Below are positions 9,029-20,800 of a stretch of 64,000 nt of DNA, in pieces; within the stretch, counting starts at the first letter, position 1, and the number at the start of each line of letters is the position of its first letter. The position numbers and the translations under genes were made by a program. A model generated the notes under the pieces. It saw nothing but the letters and a program-made list of their open reading frames with translations. It searched no databases and was not told where the DNA came from. The DNA is from Phytopythium helicoides (lineage: Eukaryota > Oomycota > Peronosporomycetes > Pythiales > Pythiaceae). The stretch lies in assembly GCA_024867545.1 (NCBI GenBank), contig JANFNE010000073.1, forward strand, positions 186,001 through 250,000, written 5' to 3'.

Positions 9029-10855
9029 ATGACAGAGAGAGAATTGGGTGGTGGTTTTACTCACATGAGGCGACACGACATGTTCGAGAGCAAAGATCCT
9101 TTCAAGGTGGCTGTGGCGGGATTTTTTGTTAAAGAATGTCGAAGCTTCCGCTATGCGCACTCAAATCAAGCAAAAATGAAGATTGTGTGTGCTGATGTTG
9201 ATTGTCCTATGTTTATCAATGCGAGAATCTCCTCGTCAGGTCAGGTTCGCGTGACTTCGATCGAGTTGGCACACTCCTGTGTTGTGACTCAAATGCCTAC
9301 TCTCAAAGGAGATTGGCTAGCTGTTGTAGCTGAGAGCGCGGTGCGCTACAGCGCAAACCCCAAGCCGCATGATATTGTAGCCAGGGCGCTTGAAGAATAC
9401 GGGGTTACAGTGACATACAAACAAGCTCACACAGCTTTGACGCGGGTGCTCGGGTCGGGGTTACAAAGTGGGGCAAGAAGTTATGGAGCCATAGTACCGT
9501 GGTTGATTGAGATCACAACAGCCAACCCAGGATCCCGTTATGATACTGTAGTATGTGAAGGCAGGCTTCAACGAGTGTTTCTAGCTCTACAACAATGGAT
9601 CACAGCTGCACAGTCATGCATCCCAGTTGTGTCGCTAGATGCATGCCATCTCAAGGGCGTCGTGGGCGGGACGCTGTTCTGTGCAACCATGCTAAGTCCA
9701 AATCAAGACATAGTGATGATCGCTCTAGGTATCTCCCATGTTGAGGATGGGGCGTCATGGGCATGGTTTATTGCTAATTTACAAGCTTCCACAGATTTGT
9801 TTGAACGAGAAGATATTGTCATTATGAGCGATCGCGAGAAGGGTCTAGCTAATGCTGTCTCCGAAGTGTTACCTGGAGTACCACATAGTTTCTGTTCGCA
9901 GCACATAAAGAAGAACGTGAAGACTGCATTCAAAACAGATTTGGGGGGTCGTATCCATGAAATGTCGGTCTCAGTTGAGAAGAATGCTGTAAAAAAGTTG
10001 ATGGATGAATGCAAAGCTATTGACCCAGGAGCTGCAGAGTACCTGACAGGTACGTCATGTTTCATATCATGTGTACCATATCGATGATGTACACATTTTG
10101 TATCCTATGGCCAAATCATAACATGTAACCATTTTATAACAACATTTGGACACAGAAATCGGAGATGCAAAGTGGATGGCATCTGCATTTCCACGGCCAC
10201 GATTTGGTCAAGTCACGTCGAATATTTCAGAAAGTTCGAACAGTTGGATACTACCCGAGAGAGCACAAACGTGGCTAGAATGCATGACGTCCGTTGTACG
10301 AAAAATCCAAGAGCGTACCTTCAAGAAGCGCAAGCAGTATGGAAGCCTGGAGGATGGGTGTGTGCCTTGGGTTTCGGCGCGGGTGATCAAGGCGATCGAG
10401 GGAGCACGTCGGCGACTGGTGTGCCCTGTTACTAACGATGTTTACGAGGTTCTCAGGGAATCGGACAGGACATATGCAGTCGTTGACATTGCCAAGCGCG
10501 AATGCACCTGCAGCTCTGGCGAGAGCAACAATATCCGTGCTATCACGCATGTGCAGCAATTCTGTTCCGAAAGGAAAGTCCGCTGCAGTACGTCAGCCAC
10601 TACTACAGCATTTCATCTCTGAAACTCGTGTTCGCTTCATCAGCTACACCAGTGGATCTCTCAAAAGTTGTATTGGACGAAACGAGACCCCCGGTGATTG
10701 AGAAGAAGCGCGGTCGTCCAAAGAAGATTCGTCTGAGAAGTAGATCAGAATACCTCAACAATGACTCTCCAGTACACTGCAGTGGCTGTGGGAAAGCTGG
10801 TCACAATGTCCGTACCTGCGCGAGGCGCCAAAAACAGAAGTCGGCACGGAAGTAG
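9029..10855 (+). pseudogene. MULE transposase (MuDR-type), one intron, frameshifted in SWIM finger
   Basis: Exon 1, 9029-10049; intron 10050-10155 (GTACGT...CACAG, phase 1); exon 2 from 10156. Domains in order: an N-terminal Cys/His DNA-binding module around residues 25-95 (KIVCADVDCPMF...AHSC); the MULE DDE core with VSLDACHLKG (first Asp) and IVIMSDREKG (second Asp) followed by HSFCSQHIKKN; WMASAFPRPRFGQVTSNISES; a SWIM zinc finger; an AT-hook-like KKRGRPKK; and a CX2CX4HX4C zinc knuckle near the C-terminus. The SWIM motif only reads correctly (CTC...WREQQYPCYHAC) if the frame shifts at about 10517, where one base seems missing. Unless that is a sequencing error, the product is truncated. 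Everything else is intact, so the damage is recent. Stop at 10853-10855. Confidence 0.85.
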
Positions 10856-11051
10856 CCATCAAGTGGCTACTCGCTACATATGGGTTATAACATACAGAAA
10901 GATAACAAGCAACGAATAGACTACATGATATGAATAGGCTATGAGTTATAGAAAGATGTAATGATATAAAACGTTTTTAGTATACAGGTTATGCATGGTA
11001 TACAAAGTATAGTAGTGTACAGGCGTCATTACTCAAGAACGCACGAGGACC

Positions 11052-11618
11052 ATGGCAGGCGGGAACGCGACTAAGGCTGACGGAGTGGTGTGCATGTATC
11101 CAGGATGCTACAAGCTCATGCAGACGCAGAAATTCAAGACCCACTTCATGGCTGCGCACAAGAAGGGTGGGGTCTGGCAAAAGGCATACCGGGGTGACTA
11201 TGAGGTCGCTTCGAAAGACCCCGCACTTCTCCATAACCCCGAGGGCCATAAGGCTGCGATCCCTCGGCTCCTCAGCGAGCTGAGGAACGAGATGTCCTCG
11301 TTCAGCGATCGCCTTAGTCGTCTCGAGACGGTCATGGGGTCGATGGACAAGAACCTCACCAGCCTCGCCAAAGCCATCACCAACGCCGTGAGCTCTGACG
11401 ACGAAGGTGGCGATGGCAGCGAGCACGGCGAGGCGGAAGACGCGAGTGAGGACCAGGAAGACGAGGACCAGGAGGACGAAAACGGAGAGGGAGAAGCCGG
11501 CGACGATGAGGACGACGGCGCTGAGCCAGCTACTCCGCCGAAGAAGCGCCCGCGTCTCGCGGACCATGCTACGTCCCCCGCCATGAACACGCGTCGTCGC
11601 AGCCTGGCGTCCAAGTAG
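11052..11618 (+). CDS. MULE second gene: zinc-finger, coiled-coil, acidic nuclear protein
   Basis: A complete 188-codon frame with a good initiation context (ACCATGG). Residues about 14-35 form a zinc finger of the form CX4CX11HX4H (CMYPGC...H...H). Residues 70-110 are a heptad-rich coiled coil (LLSELRNEMSSFSDRLSRLE...), residues 115-160 are an Asp/Glu-rich tail, and PPKKRPRL looks like a nuclear localisation signal. It lies inside the inverted repeats, with its stop 46 bp from the right one, on the same strand as the transposase. This layout parallels the two-gene autonomous Mutator element of maize (mudrA and mudrB), but I see no sequence relation to mudrB. Likely an element-encoded DNA-binding accessory protein, or a captured host gene. 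Confidence 0.7.
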   Translation: MAGGNATKADGVVCMYPGCYKLMQTQKFKTHFMAAHKKGGVWQKAYRGDYEVASKDPALLHNPEGHKAAIPRLLSELRNEMSSFSDRLSRLETVMGSMDKNLTSLAKAITNAVSSDDEGGDGSEHGEAEDASEDQEDEDQEDENGEGEAGDDEDDGAEPATPPKKRPRLADHATSPAMNTRRRSLASK

Positions 11619-11664
11619 GCACCTTAACTCCCTGCAATACAGGCCCCTTGAGCGTTTTCTTGAT

Positions 11665-11719
11665 TTGGCCGACTTTTATAATTAGTTTTCGAAAACGGTC
11701 GTTATTTGGGATTTCCCCC
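11665..11719 (-). repeat. MULE right terminal inverted repeat
   Basis: Inverted partner of 8761-8813, ending in CCCCC directly before an A run (11720-11732). Confidence 0.9.
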
Positions 11720-11732
11720 AAAAAAAAAAAAA

Positions 11733-14700
11733 CAACAACAACATTAATGTACGGTAACCCAAGAAGTAACAGCGACACATATTCTTCGCAGGCGCATTTA
11801 ACTTCAAACCAAAAGAAAATAGTCTCGTGGCCATTGTGCGTAAAGAGCAAATGCTCTTCGTTGTGCGCGTGAGCCTATCTTAACTCAATAAAGGCTGAGT
11901 AGTTTAAATTCCAACTAAACTGCAGCAAAGTTGATCTGTTTCCTTTTTTTTGGAGACCCACCCTGCCAAACTGTGTAAAACAATTCTTGATCTTCGTCTG
12001 AAGCACTGGTCTCTATTTAACGGAACCCAACATGATGTCTGCATTGGCCTCTCCCTTAGTAATCAAGATGATAATTGTGGGGTTTCGACTGGGTGGTTTG
12101 CTTTGACAAATATTCAGGTGGTGATAATGCTAGATTCGATGTAGCAGCATACCTAAGTGATTCTCATATTGATCTCTAGATCGGTCGGGGGCTCGTACCC
12201 GGTTCGTACAGCTTAGCCGGCTCATGAACGTCCACCGGCGCGCTGCCGGCCAACATCACACAGTGCTGGCGGTTCGGGTGCTTACTTGCACAATCGCTGG
12301 CTTCCGCCTACTTGTATTGTTCTTTCGTCCTTCTGTCCTACTCCTGCTCGTGCCCGACACTCCGCATCGAGCGCCTCGTCCACTACACCTTCTGCCACGC
12401 CTCTCTGAGCCTTCGACTAGCCGCTCAGTCGTTCACAGCAAATCTGTGCAACGATGTCAGACCGTCTCCGTCTCAAACCCACGCACCGCAGCCACAAATC
12501 CAGACAAACAGCCACAGAAAAGAAGGTGAAGACACCCTCGAAACTCCGGGTCCACGCGCTTTCGGAATCCCCTAGACGTGCGAGCGGGTATAGTGCCACA
12601 CACCATTTTTGTAACATAGTCATACAACCACTAGTCATCTATTAGAATCGGTATCGTCGCTAGAACACCTCTTCAATCCTGTTATAGTGCAACCTGGACA
12701 ATTTGCTGGTGTACAACTGCCAACTACACTTCTTGATCTAGTAGGTCTATACAAGTAACTTGAACCGATGAGCGCTGACTTCATAATTGGGCTTGTGTTC
12801 TTCTTGATGAGCAACGGTTGGTATATCGGTCCTGATTCCCGTGCAATATTGCCCTTCCCTAACCACCCTCTTCACGGCTAAGGATACTTGTTTGTGTTTG
12901 GGTTGGAGGATGAATTTCTGCTAGCTGGCACATGCACTGCAAATAGTGTCCAGCCAGCGCGCCGATCCACACGCAGCGAGTATCACCGGTTAGCCACGCG
13001 CGCCACCAAGAGTAGCGCATCATGCAGCGCATGGAACGAGGTCTCCCCATACACGACTGCACATTATGAAATTAAATAAAGTGAGGAATTAAAGGAAATA
13101 GGTGTTACAATAGGAGTTTGGCTATGCTGCAAGCAGGAGAGATCAACATGTGTAGGAACCAGATTAGTGACCAGCTCACTTCAATTATATCAGCTCCTTA
13201 ACCACCAGCCTCTGCCAAAACGCTACAAAAATAAGGCCCAGCCTTCACCGTCCAAGAGTCCGCCACTCCAACTGCCATCGTCGCTGTACAGCCGTCACCA
13301 TTCGATATTGTTTGCCGCCACCGCCAGAGACGTAAACGCTCCCAGGGCCAGCTTTGAAGATGCATCACCACAAATATAGCACCTCTTTCGATCGTTTCCA
13401 TGAACTCAGACACAAATATACAGTCTGACGACATGGTACTTCACTAACGCTTCTTGTCGGTTTTCGTCGGTATGGGGCGTCCTCCCTGGCCATGCAGCTC
13501 AGCCGCGTCGCTAAAGCGTCTCGCCGTCCTGAGCTATCACACAGTACTGGCTGACAGGTCCAAACGCTGGAGCCTGCGCCGGCCAAAGCCTACTTTATTG
13601 CCTTCCTCACTCGTGCCTACGTGTCGCCCCAACCACTCCTTGTCGAGACCGGGATCGGCAGGCTCGGGTTCGAGCCTGATGTTGGGGAAGACGTATAATA
13701 GGGCATGTGAGCAGCCCCAGGTTGCTGCATGTGCCAGCATTCCCGGTCGAGCGACCCTACGACACATGCTGGAATGGCAGGAGGAGAGTCCGCGGGCTGA
13801 CGCCACTAGCCCGATCATATTGTCCCACGGCGGCACGTCGGCCAGCCGCGATCCTTCGGCCGTGACGGGAAGAATGTATGCCGGAAAAAGGAATGACCTG
13901 TCTGCTCAAGCGCGGAATGAGCAGATGGAGCGAGAAGCGCTGCTGCTGGGTGGCGCACTTCCAGATTTTCCAGGCGACGGATACGCCAGGAGCGGCCGCA
14001 GTGGCCAATCAACGGAACGTGAGGCTCCGGGTAGCTGTAGAGAGAGAGTGGGCGAGTGAGTTGTGAGATAACCTGACCAAATAAATAGGCACCTACCAGT
14101 GCCGGCGCAAGAGGGACGAGTGTTCCTTGGGCCATCGGCTTTTTGCATTCCGTGACAGTGACGACCGAGCACGGCCCCGACAAGCTAGTGGCGGCCACGA
14201 CCCATAAGTCCCACAGGTCGGCGAGCACTCCAGGTCACTGAGCGTACGCCTCCGGCGCCTGCCCGTGCCCGTCGCAACCTCAACACGTGCTCTGCTGCCT
14301 GTGAGCTAACCCCACAGCCGCAACCCGCCCCAACTACCACCTCTCGTCCAAGTCGCGTCCAAAGCTACCCCTAGACGCCTGTCCTCGCTCGGCGACCTGC
14401 GTATCGCCCCGCTCTTCTCGTGCTGCTTTTGGTTTGCCCGGCTGATCTGAGACTGAGGTGTTCTGCTCCGCTATAGCCTCTCTCCGCCTGCTCCTTGGGT
14501 GAGCCCTCGGCTGCACGCGCACCCCACCTTGATGCGCCACCGTTCCACTCTAATACCATTCCACACCCGGCCGCGCCACCCTCCTGGCCCACTTCGGCGC
14601 CCGTTCTGCCGGTGACCCGTTGTCTCCATCACCGTCTCCGACTGTCACCTCAGCGCCATCTGCGCGGGGTTCGACCCTCCAGGGCCGACTAGTGCGCGCG

Positions 14701-15195
14701 TCTCCCGTCCATCAACTCGCTGCATTACACTTCGGTTCTCGAATGACCAAGACATAGAGCTCATATACAAGCCTATCCGCCTCAAACTGATGATTCTATG
14801 GAATGTGTTGGGACGGTCGGATTGTTTTGACTGTGTTGTGTTGGACGGCGGGTCCAACATTTTCGAAATATCGAAAAGACAATTCGACCATTCAATATCG
14901 GCGTGTTCAATTCCTGCCAAATTCATTGGATGCCATCCAACATTGAATCGACATACTAAATCTAGTACTACACAAAGGTAGGTATTTCAAAAAATAACGA
15001 GGCATATAATATTATGCGGGCCATTGATAGCCTCTCAAATTCCGCCCCTCCCCCCAGTTTCGAACAAGTCGACAACGCGAGGAAGCTGCCGTCGAGCGCG
15101 CCGCTCAAGGGCTCGACGTGGACGGGAGCGGGGTGCTGTGGCGTGGTGCTTGATCGCTGCTACTAGCCTGGGTACTCACGACCCCCAGTAGATAG
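11733..15195. other. 3.4-kb stretch without a recognisable gene
   Basis: Several open frames of 60-200 codons exist on both strands (the longest is 13454-14059, +), but none shows a domain, sensible composition or consistent splice structure. The section 14230-14700 is C-rich with proline-like codons on the plus strand. It is probably intergenic or very old transposon sequence. The gypsy element is inserted at its right edge. Confidence 0.5.
15192..15195. repeat. Gypsy target-site duplication, left copy (ATAG)
   Basis: ATAG directly outside the left LTR, matched by ATAG at 28209-28212. Four to five base pairs is usual for Ty3/gypsy integrases. Confidence 0.8.
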
Positions 15196-16227
15196 TGTGA
15201 TGATGCGGCGCCCTCCATGACGGGTCGATAGGCGAGCTGGGCGAGTGTTCTCAGCCCCGGGGGAGTAATCTCACCCCACTCGCAGCGAGCTTGAGCTTGG
15301 TCTTGACTTGGACGCTTGGCTCGAGCCCGCTCGGTCAGTACCGGAGCGTTGTGATCCCCGTTGGTTGCCGTCCGGGGGACCAGGAGCTCTAAATGCGCAA
15401 GTAGGTGCCTTGACTTGACTTGGGAGACTTGCGAAGGCGCTTCTTCTCCCTCCTTAGAACAAACAAACGATATTAGTACACACACTGGTTCCTCTAGCCG
15501 ATCTCCGGCTAGGGAACCAAAAGGCGGATGGAAATGACGCTGTGGGGCTCCGCTAGACCCCAACAGCCGAATAAGCGGATAATCTAGCCAAGAGAGCTCC
15601 GCCGGACCCTCTTGATCGTACTAGTGGCCTCTCCTGGGCTCTTTTCTCTTCTTGAATATGGAATCAACTGCTACGGCAGGCGCGTCGCTACAGACAAGCG
15701 CACGTCCACCGCAACAGTCGAGAATATGGAACCAACAGGCAAAATGCACGCGTTGTGAGCGCGGACACGTACCAATCGGGTGCTGGGGCTTGATGGGGTG
15801 CGCGGTCGACTTCCCTAAGCTCAACGCAGGGTCTAACCCTTGCAGAGCTTAGTCTCCGGTCCTGCGCGTTTGAGGGAGAAAGCGGAAGTCTGTATTGACT
15901 GTTTAGTAGTCTCTTCTACCTCTACTCTTTTATACTTGCAGTGCTGTGGATAAATGACCGAAATGTACCCACGAGAAGCCAGTCTGGGGGCCGGTCCGTC
16001 TCTACAGAAAGGTGTAATAAACACCGACTCTTTCCTGTCCCGAAATTGGGTACAGAAATACCTTCTCTAGGGGATATTCCCCTAAAGAGGTCTGAGGAGT
16101 ATATTTTATCCTAGAGAGATGGCCTGCCATAGTGGAGAGAAGTGTAGGTGGGTGGCGCGTGTCACAGATATCTGATTCTGATCCACCTCGAGCGTGATTG
16201 GCTGAAATCCGCGGCCACTTCATCACA
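15196..16227 (-). repeat. 3' LTR of the gypsy element
   Basis: Read on the minus strand it begins TGTGATGA and ends TCATCACA, a perfect 8-bp terminal inverted repeat. It differs from the 5' LTR at 15203 (A/G), about 15826 (G/A) and about 15947 (G/A). The frame that opens gag in the 5' LTR is also open here but runs out into flanking DNA by 15105. Confidence 0.95.
15927..15934 (-). promoter_or_regulatory. TATA box in the 3' LTR
   Basis: TATAAAAG on the minus strand, the counterpart of the one at 27908-27915. Confidence 0.55.
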
Positions 16228-17828
16228 ACCGCCCCGTTGGCCGGGGAGTCGGCGGGGAGCTGAACAGCGAACGGCAGACTTCGCGGACAAGACCGTGATG
16301 GCCGCGTGCTCCAGGTCGATGTGAGCGACGGCAGCGCTGGTCCCAAGTCCGTCGAACGACCTTTCGGGTACTGGGTGTCTCTTCACGGCTGCTGGGCACA
16401 GCAGACGTCCCCGTTCGTGCTCTCTTTTGTTCTCCCGATGGTGCAGATGATCTCGACGGTGTTCGCGCAGGCACTAACGTTGCGACCGACGTCTTCCAGG
16501 TGCTTTGAGTGCACGCAGGTGCGCGCGCGCGTGCAGAGCTGTCACTTGGTGAAGGGGAGCTAAATGACGTGCTACAGCGCACCATCCCGGCAAGAGCAAG
16601 CATACCACGACTCGCAGACACTCACCCTGGTATTGAGCGACCTCGTGGGCGTTCAAGTATCCGCGCTCGCTGTGTTGACGGTCTTCCCCATGACTGAAGC
16701 TGACTATACCATCTGCGTGCATCAGGACGGCTACAACTTCGTGTGGGAGAGCATGGTAAGGTCCGGTTGGGCTTGAACAAGGTTATCGGCACTCCAACGA
16801 CCCAACAAGTCTGTTGGGCACACTTAGAGCAAAGATTGGCCGCACAGGAGCTTGGTCCCTCGCACTGGATGGTGCAGGACGCCATTCCGACGCTTTACTG
16901 ACCCACATGTTGCCTCTGAACGCCCACGAATGCCATATGACACCGTTAAACAGATCGGGTGTCTCCCCAGAGCAAAATTGCAACTCCTCAGAGTCAAAAC
17001 GGCCGAGGATCCTTGGGGAGCCTTCAGAAGTCCAATTCGACACAGAATAGTGCATAGAATGACGTGACAACTGGTCTCCACCCCATGGAGGTGCTTGCTC
17101 AAGCGTTTTGAGGAAATCCACAACCTCTCGAGAGAATTCTTGGTGAAACCAGGCATTTCAGTCCGCTTACATCGCTGATGAACGTATTTGCATTCAGCTA
17201 GCGTCGGAGTAAACACTTCTCAAGCGTCGAATCAAGCAATATGCTATGATAAGATTGTTGACCACGGCCGTATCTCTGACGCCTCTTCAGAAACCATTTC
17301 GGGTGTCTCGCCAAGGGCAAAACGTGACCAAAGCGCTCTAAACACAGCGAATCGGATGGGGATTGCTTAGTTGTTCACCAAGGCGCCCCGTGAGCACATC
17401 AGCGACGTTGGAGCTCCTTGTCGCAGTCTCCATCGACTTCTTGCGGTCAAGTACACTTAAGCGGGCACGGGTGCACTCGATTTGCCACGAGCAACAGTTA
17501 TCCGCCACCTTTTGAGGCGCATTAACCCCTCTAAAGCGAATTTTCACCATCTTGATCCACCAACTTGGATTTACCTCGCTCGGGGCCAAAGCTTCTCACA
17601 GAATGCTTCCCAATGGTCTTCCTCTCACCAAATCACTGCATACGTCACGAAATTTGAAAAACAAACACCCTCTTGAGGGCGGATTGGCTGCGATAGCCGA
17701 GTGGTTGCGATAACACACTCACATACAGTGGCTGCGATAGCCGAGCGGTTGCGATAACGCGCTCTTGCTCTCGTGCGTCTTTTTATCGTTTTCTTGTTGT
17801 TCTTTGTCGTTCTGAGAGAGAATTGCAG
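16228..17828. other. 1.6-kb segment between pol and 3' LTR, no gene recognised
   Basis: This is inside the retrotransposon but not explained by its standard parts. Short frames occur on both strands (for example 16306-16563 and 16564-16776, +) without recognisable domains. The sequence next to the 3' LTR (minus strand ...AACGGGGCGGT) is only a weak polypurine tract. The segment may be a captured host sequence or a degenerate antisense gene. Confidence 0.5.
17686..17770 (+). repeat. Two tandem tRNA 5'-half-like copies
   Basis: GGCTGCGATAGCCGAG(T/C)GG followed by TTGCGATAAC occurs at 17686 and again at 17730. Each contains a good Pol III A box (TAGCCGAGYGG), and the D-arm resembles class II tRNAs, but no anticodon arm or B box follows. 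They may be tRNA fragments or the head of a SINE-like sequence captured in the retrotransposon's 3' region. Confidence 0.5.
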
Positions 17829-20800
17829 CTAGTAATGCTGCTCTTCAGCTGGTGTAGCACCGTCGCCACGATTGACGTCGGAGAACTCATCCGCAGATTG
17901 CATAGACCTAAATCTCGCCCGGGAGCGTGCTTTCTTGTCAAATTCGTAGAGCAGTCGACCACAATTGAGCCTCTCGAGGGGAACCCACTCCGTCTCGTCA
18001 TATCCGCGCCATTTCACGAGGTACTCACGCATTTGACGCGCGTTCCGAGTCTTCTTTACCGCTTTGACGTCAAGGATTTCCTCTACCTCGTAGTCTCCGC
18101 CCTCTTCGTCAACCCAACTGTCCTCAGGCAGCAAAGCAGCGTCGAAGTCGAACAGATCTGGGACATCTTGGAGGACCTCTTTGGGGCGGTGTTCATGCAG
18201 CAGGCGTGGCTTCAGACGACTCACGTGGACCCAGGGGTAGAACTTGTAGTCAGTGCCTTCAATCCGCAGGCGATACCGAAAGTCGGAGTCCCTCTCCAGA
18301 ATCCGAAACGGTCCATGCCACTTGTGGGCGAGTTTCTTACTCAAGCCCGGCTGAACTCTCGGCATATATAGCCAAACAGCATCGCCAACACCGAATCCGT
18401 CTTTGAACTTGTCCGACAGGGCCTTCCACAGCTCAGTCTGCTGATCAGACCTACGCTTCTTCGCCTCCTTCTGCAGATCACGCGCCCAGGCTTTGGCATA
18501 TTCGTACTCGCGCTGCACCTTGGCTCTCCAGAGATAGGCTTCTCTGGCGTCGACGCCCCGTGGCACTTTCCCTAGCATAGCCTTCACTGTGGTTCGGGCA
18601 TCCCATCCGTGGACGAGATAGAACGGTGTCTCGCGACGTGTCGAGTCAAATGACGTGTTGATGCAGAACATCAAGCGGCGCACGATGTCGTCCCAGTCGC
18701 TTTGGTCTGCTTCCTGGACGTAGGCTCGGATGCTCCGAATCACGGTCTGCCCTGAACGCTCCTGCTGGCCATTGGCTTGGGGTCGGTACGCTAGAGTCGA
18801 CCTCTGCTGGCTCCCAAGGAGTTCTCGAAATCGGCGAAACACCTCTGACATGAAGCGTGGGTCTCGGTCGTGCCTGAGCTTAGAGCTCGCCCCAAAGTGC
18901 TGGAAAACGCACTCTTCATAGGCTTCAGCTACGTCTTGAGATGTAGTTCGACTCATTGGCTTGCACATCACGTATCCAGAGAAAGAATCTTGAAAAAGCA
19001 GAAGCGCGGTGTTTCCTTTGGCAGTTTTCGGAAGCGGGAGGACGAAATCCATCGAGACAACCTGGAAGGGCTCCTCGGCGAGTAAATTTCCTGGAGAGGG
19101 ACCCGGATTGGACGGAGTGCCTTTCGCCGTGGTACAGTCGACGCATTCCTTGACGTATCGTTCAACAGACGCATACATCCCCACCCAGTAGAAGTCTTTC
19201 TTGAGACGCTCGAACGTGCGGAGAATTCCTTGGTGGCCGCCTTGCTTGTCTTCGTGATACTGTTGCAGAAGGTCCTCTTGAAGCTCTTGAGGGACAACGA
19301 GACGCGGGTGGTCCGCCTCTGGTCTCGGGCGCTTTGGACTTGTCGCTGGCAAATAGAATAGAACTCCCTTGTCATCCAGAACGAATCGATCAGCAGTCTT
19401 GGCGAGGTTTTGAGTCTCGCTGTGGGTTAGACTGTTCAAGTCACCTTGCAGGAAGCATTTGAGCTTGCGTAGAGGCTCTTCAGCATCTTGGTTGACTCGA
19501 ATCCTTTCCCAGCGTGTCTCTACCGCAACTTTGGGGTCTTCAGTGACGCCTTCGGGTAATTCTCGACTCTGTCGCTCTCGAGCTCGGGTTTGCACCGCGA
19601 ACACGTCTCCAGAAGGTCTACCATCGCTCTTATCGGTCTCCTCAGCCTGGTTTTGCGATCTAGCGACCTCGTCAGGGCTCAAATCACTATTATGATTCCC
19701 ACGAGGCAGCTTGTCCAGGATTTCTTCCGGCTCCGGCGGTTGCGTGAGTCTCTCGGGTAGTCGGTTCAACTTCTCCAGCAGTTCTAGCTCCATTGAGTCT
19801 TGCACATCCAGTGAGTGACCGCATTGTAAAGTTCGTGTTGTAACGTGATCTGCGGCCGCGTTAAAGGCTCTCTTGACGTGGATCAGGTGGATGAGGGCGA
19901 ACTTCTCAAGCAAAGTACGAACTTCGGTCAGGAACACTTGCAACTTCGCATCATGGCAGTTGATCACGCCTTGAGCTTGTTGGATTGCAAGTCGAGAGTC
20001 TCCGACGACAACAAGCTTGTCAACACCCCTTCTCAGAGCCATTTTGAGACCGTAAAGTAATCCGCGATATTCTGCCACGTTAACGGTCACAGGATCCTCG
20101 GTTAGATACTCGCCGTGTGCCTCGATGATCCTCCACTCTGGAAGGCGCCACAGAATGGACCCTGCACTCCCAACTTTCGACTTCAACTTGGCCGCACCGT
20201 CAAACGTCAGCAACCAGCCTTCATAGTCGCTCTCTAGCATCTCCAAACTGACGGGAGGCGTAGGCTTCTTGAGAACCTTCTGAGGGGCTAAGTTTTCAAC
20301 AGCTTCGTCCAGATGCTCTCGAGGCGTGATGCAAGCGCTGAATATAGCCGCTAGTCCGTCGAGATCCTTCGACATCTGGGTTACTTCGAGAGTCCACGGC
20401 GATAGCATGGTTGCCCACTGATGGCACCTACCCTTGAGCGATTTCGACCTGAAAAGCCATCCCAGGGTTGAGTAACGAGTGTAGACCTTCAGCTTCTGTC
20501 CAAGCAGCAGTGTAAGGTAGACTTCGAGCGCTCGAAATAGAGCTAAGATCTCCTTTTCTGCGGCGGGGTAGTTCAACTCCGCGCCGTGCAGCACTCGCCC
20601 CGTGAATCTGACTGGAAACAGTACGCCGTCGTCTTCCTGGGCGATGACTGCGCTGACTGCCCATTCATTCGCATGAGTAATGATCACGAACGGTTTGGAC
20701 CGGTCTGGATGACGTAGCAGAGGTGTCGACGTGATCTTCTCCTTAAGCATCTCGAACGCCTGCTTTGCCTTCTCCAGGCCCTCTTGAGAGCGCACCTGCT

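Larger units (their letters stand above)
8761..11719 (+). mobile_element. Two-gene Mutator-like element (MULE), about 2.96 kb
   Basis: Long terminal inverted repeats (8761-8813 and 11665-11719) enclose a transposase gene and a second small gene, both on the plus strand. The repeats are almost perfect complements over about 54 bp. The element is flanked by A runs on both sides (16 and 13 nt), consistent with a 9-11-bp all-A target duplication typical of MULEs. The left 215 bp inside the repeat, before the transposase ATG, presumably hold its promoter. Confidence 0.85.

Noticed and set aside
13454..14228. Overlapping ORFs on both strands in the 13.4-14.2 kb region
   Set aside because: No domain, no consistent splice sites and similar open lengths on both strands, as expected from GC-rich non-coding DNA.
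15105..15563. 152-codon minus-strand ORF in the 3' LTR as a separate gene
   Set aside because: It is the LTR-encoded start of the gag frame running out into flanking DNA.
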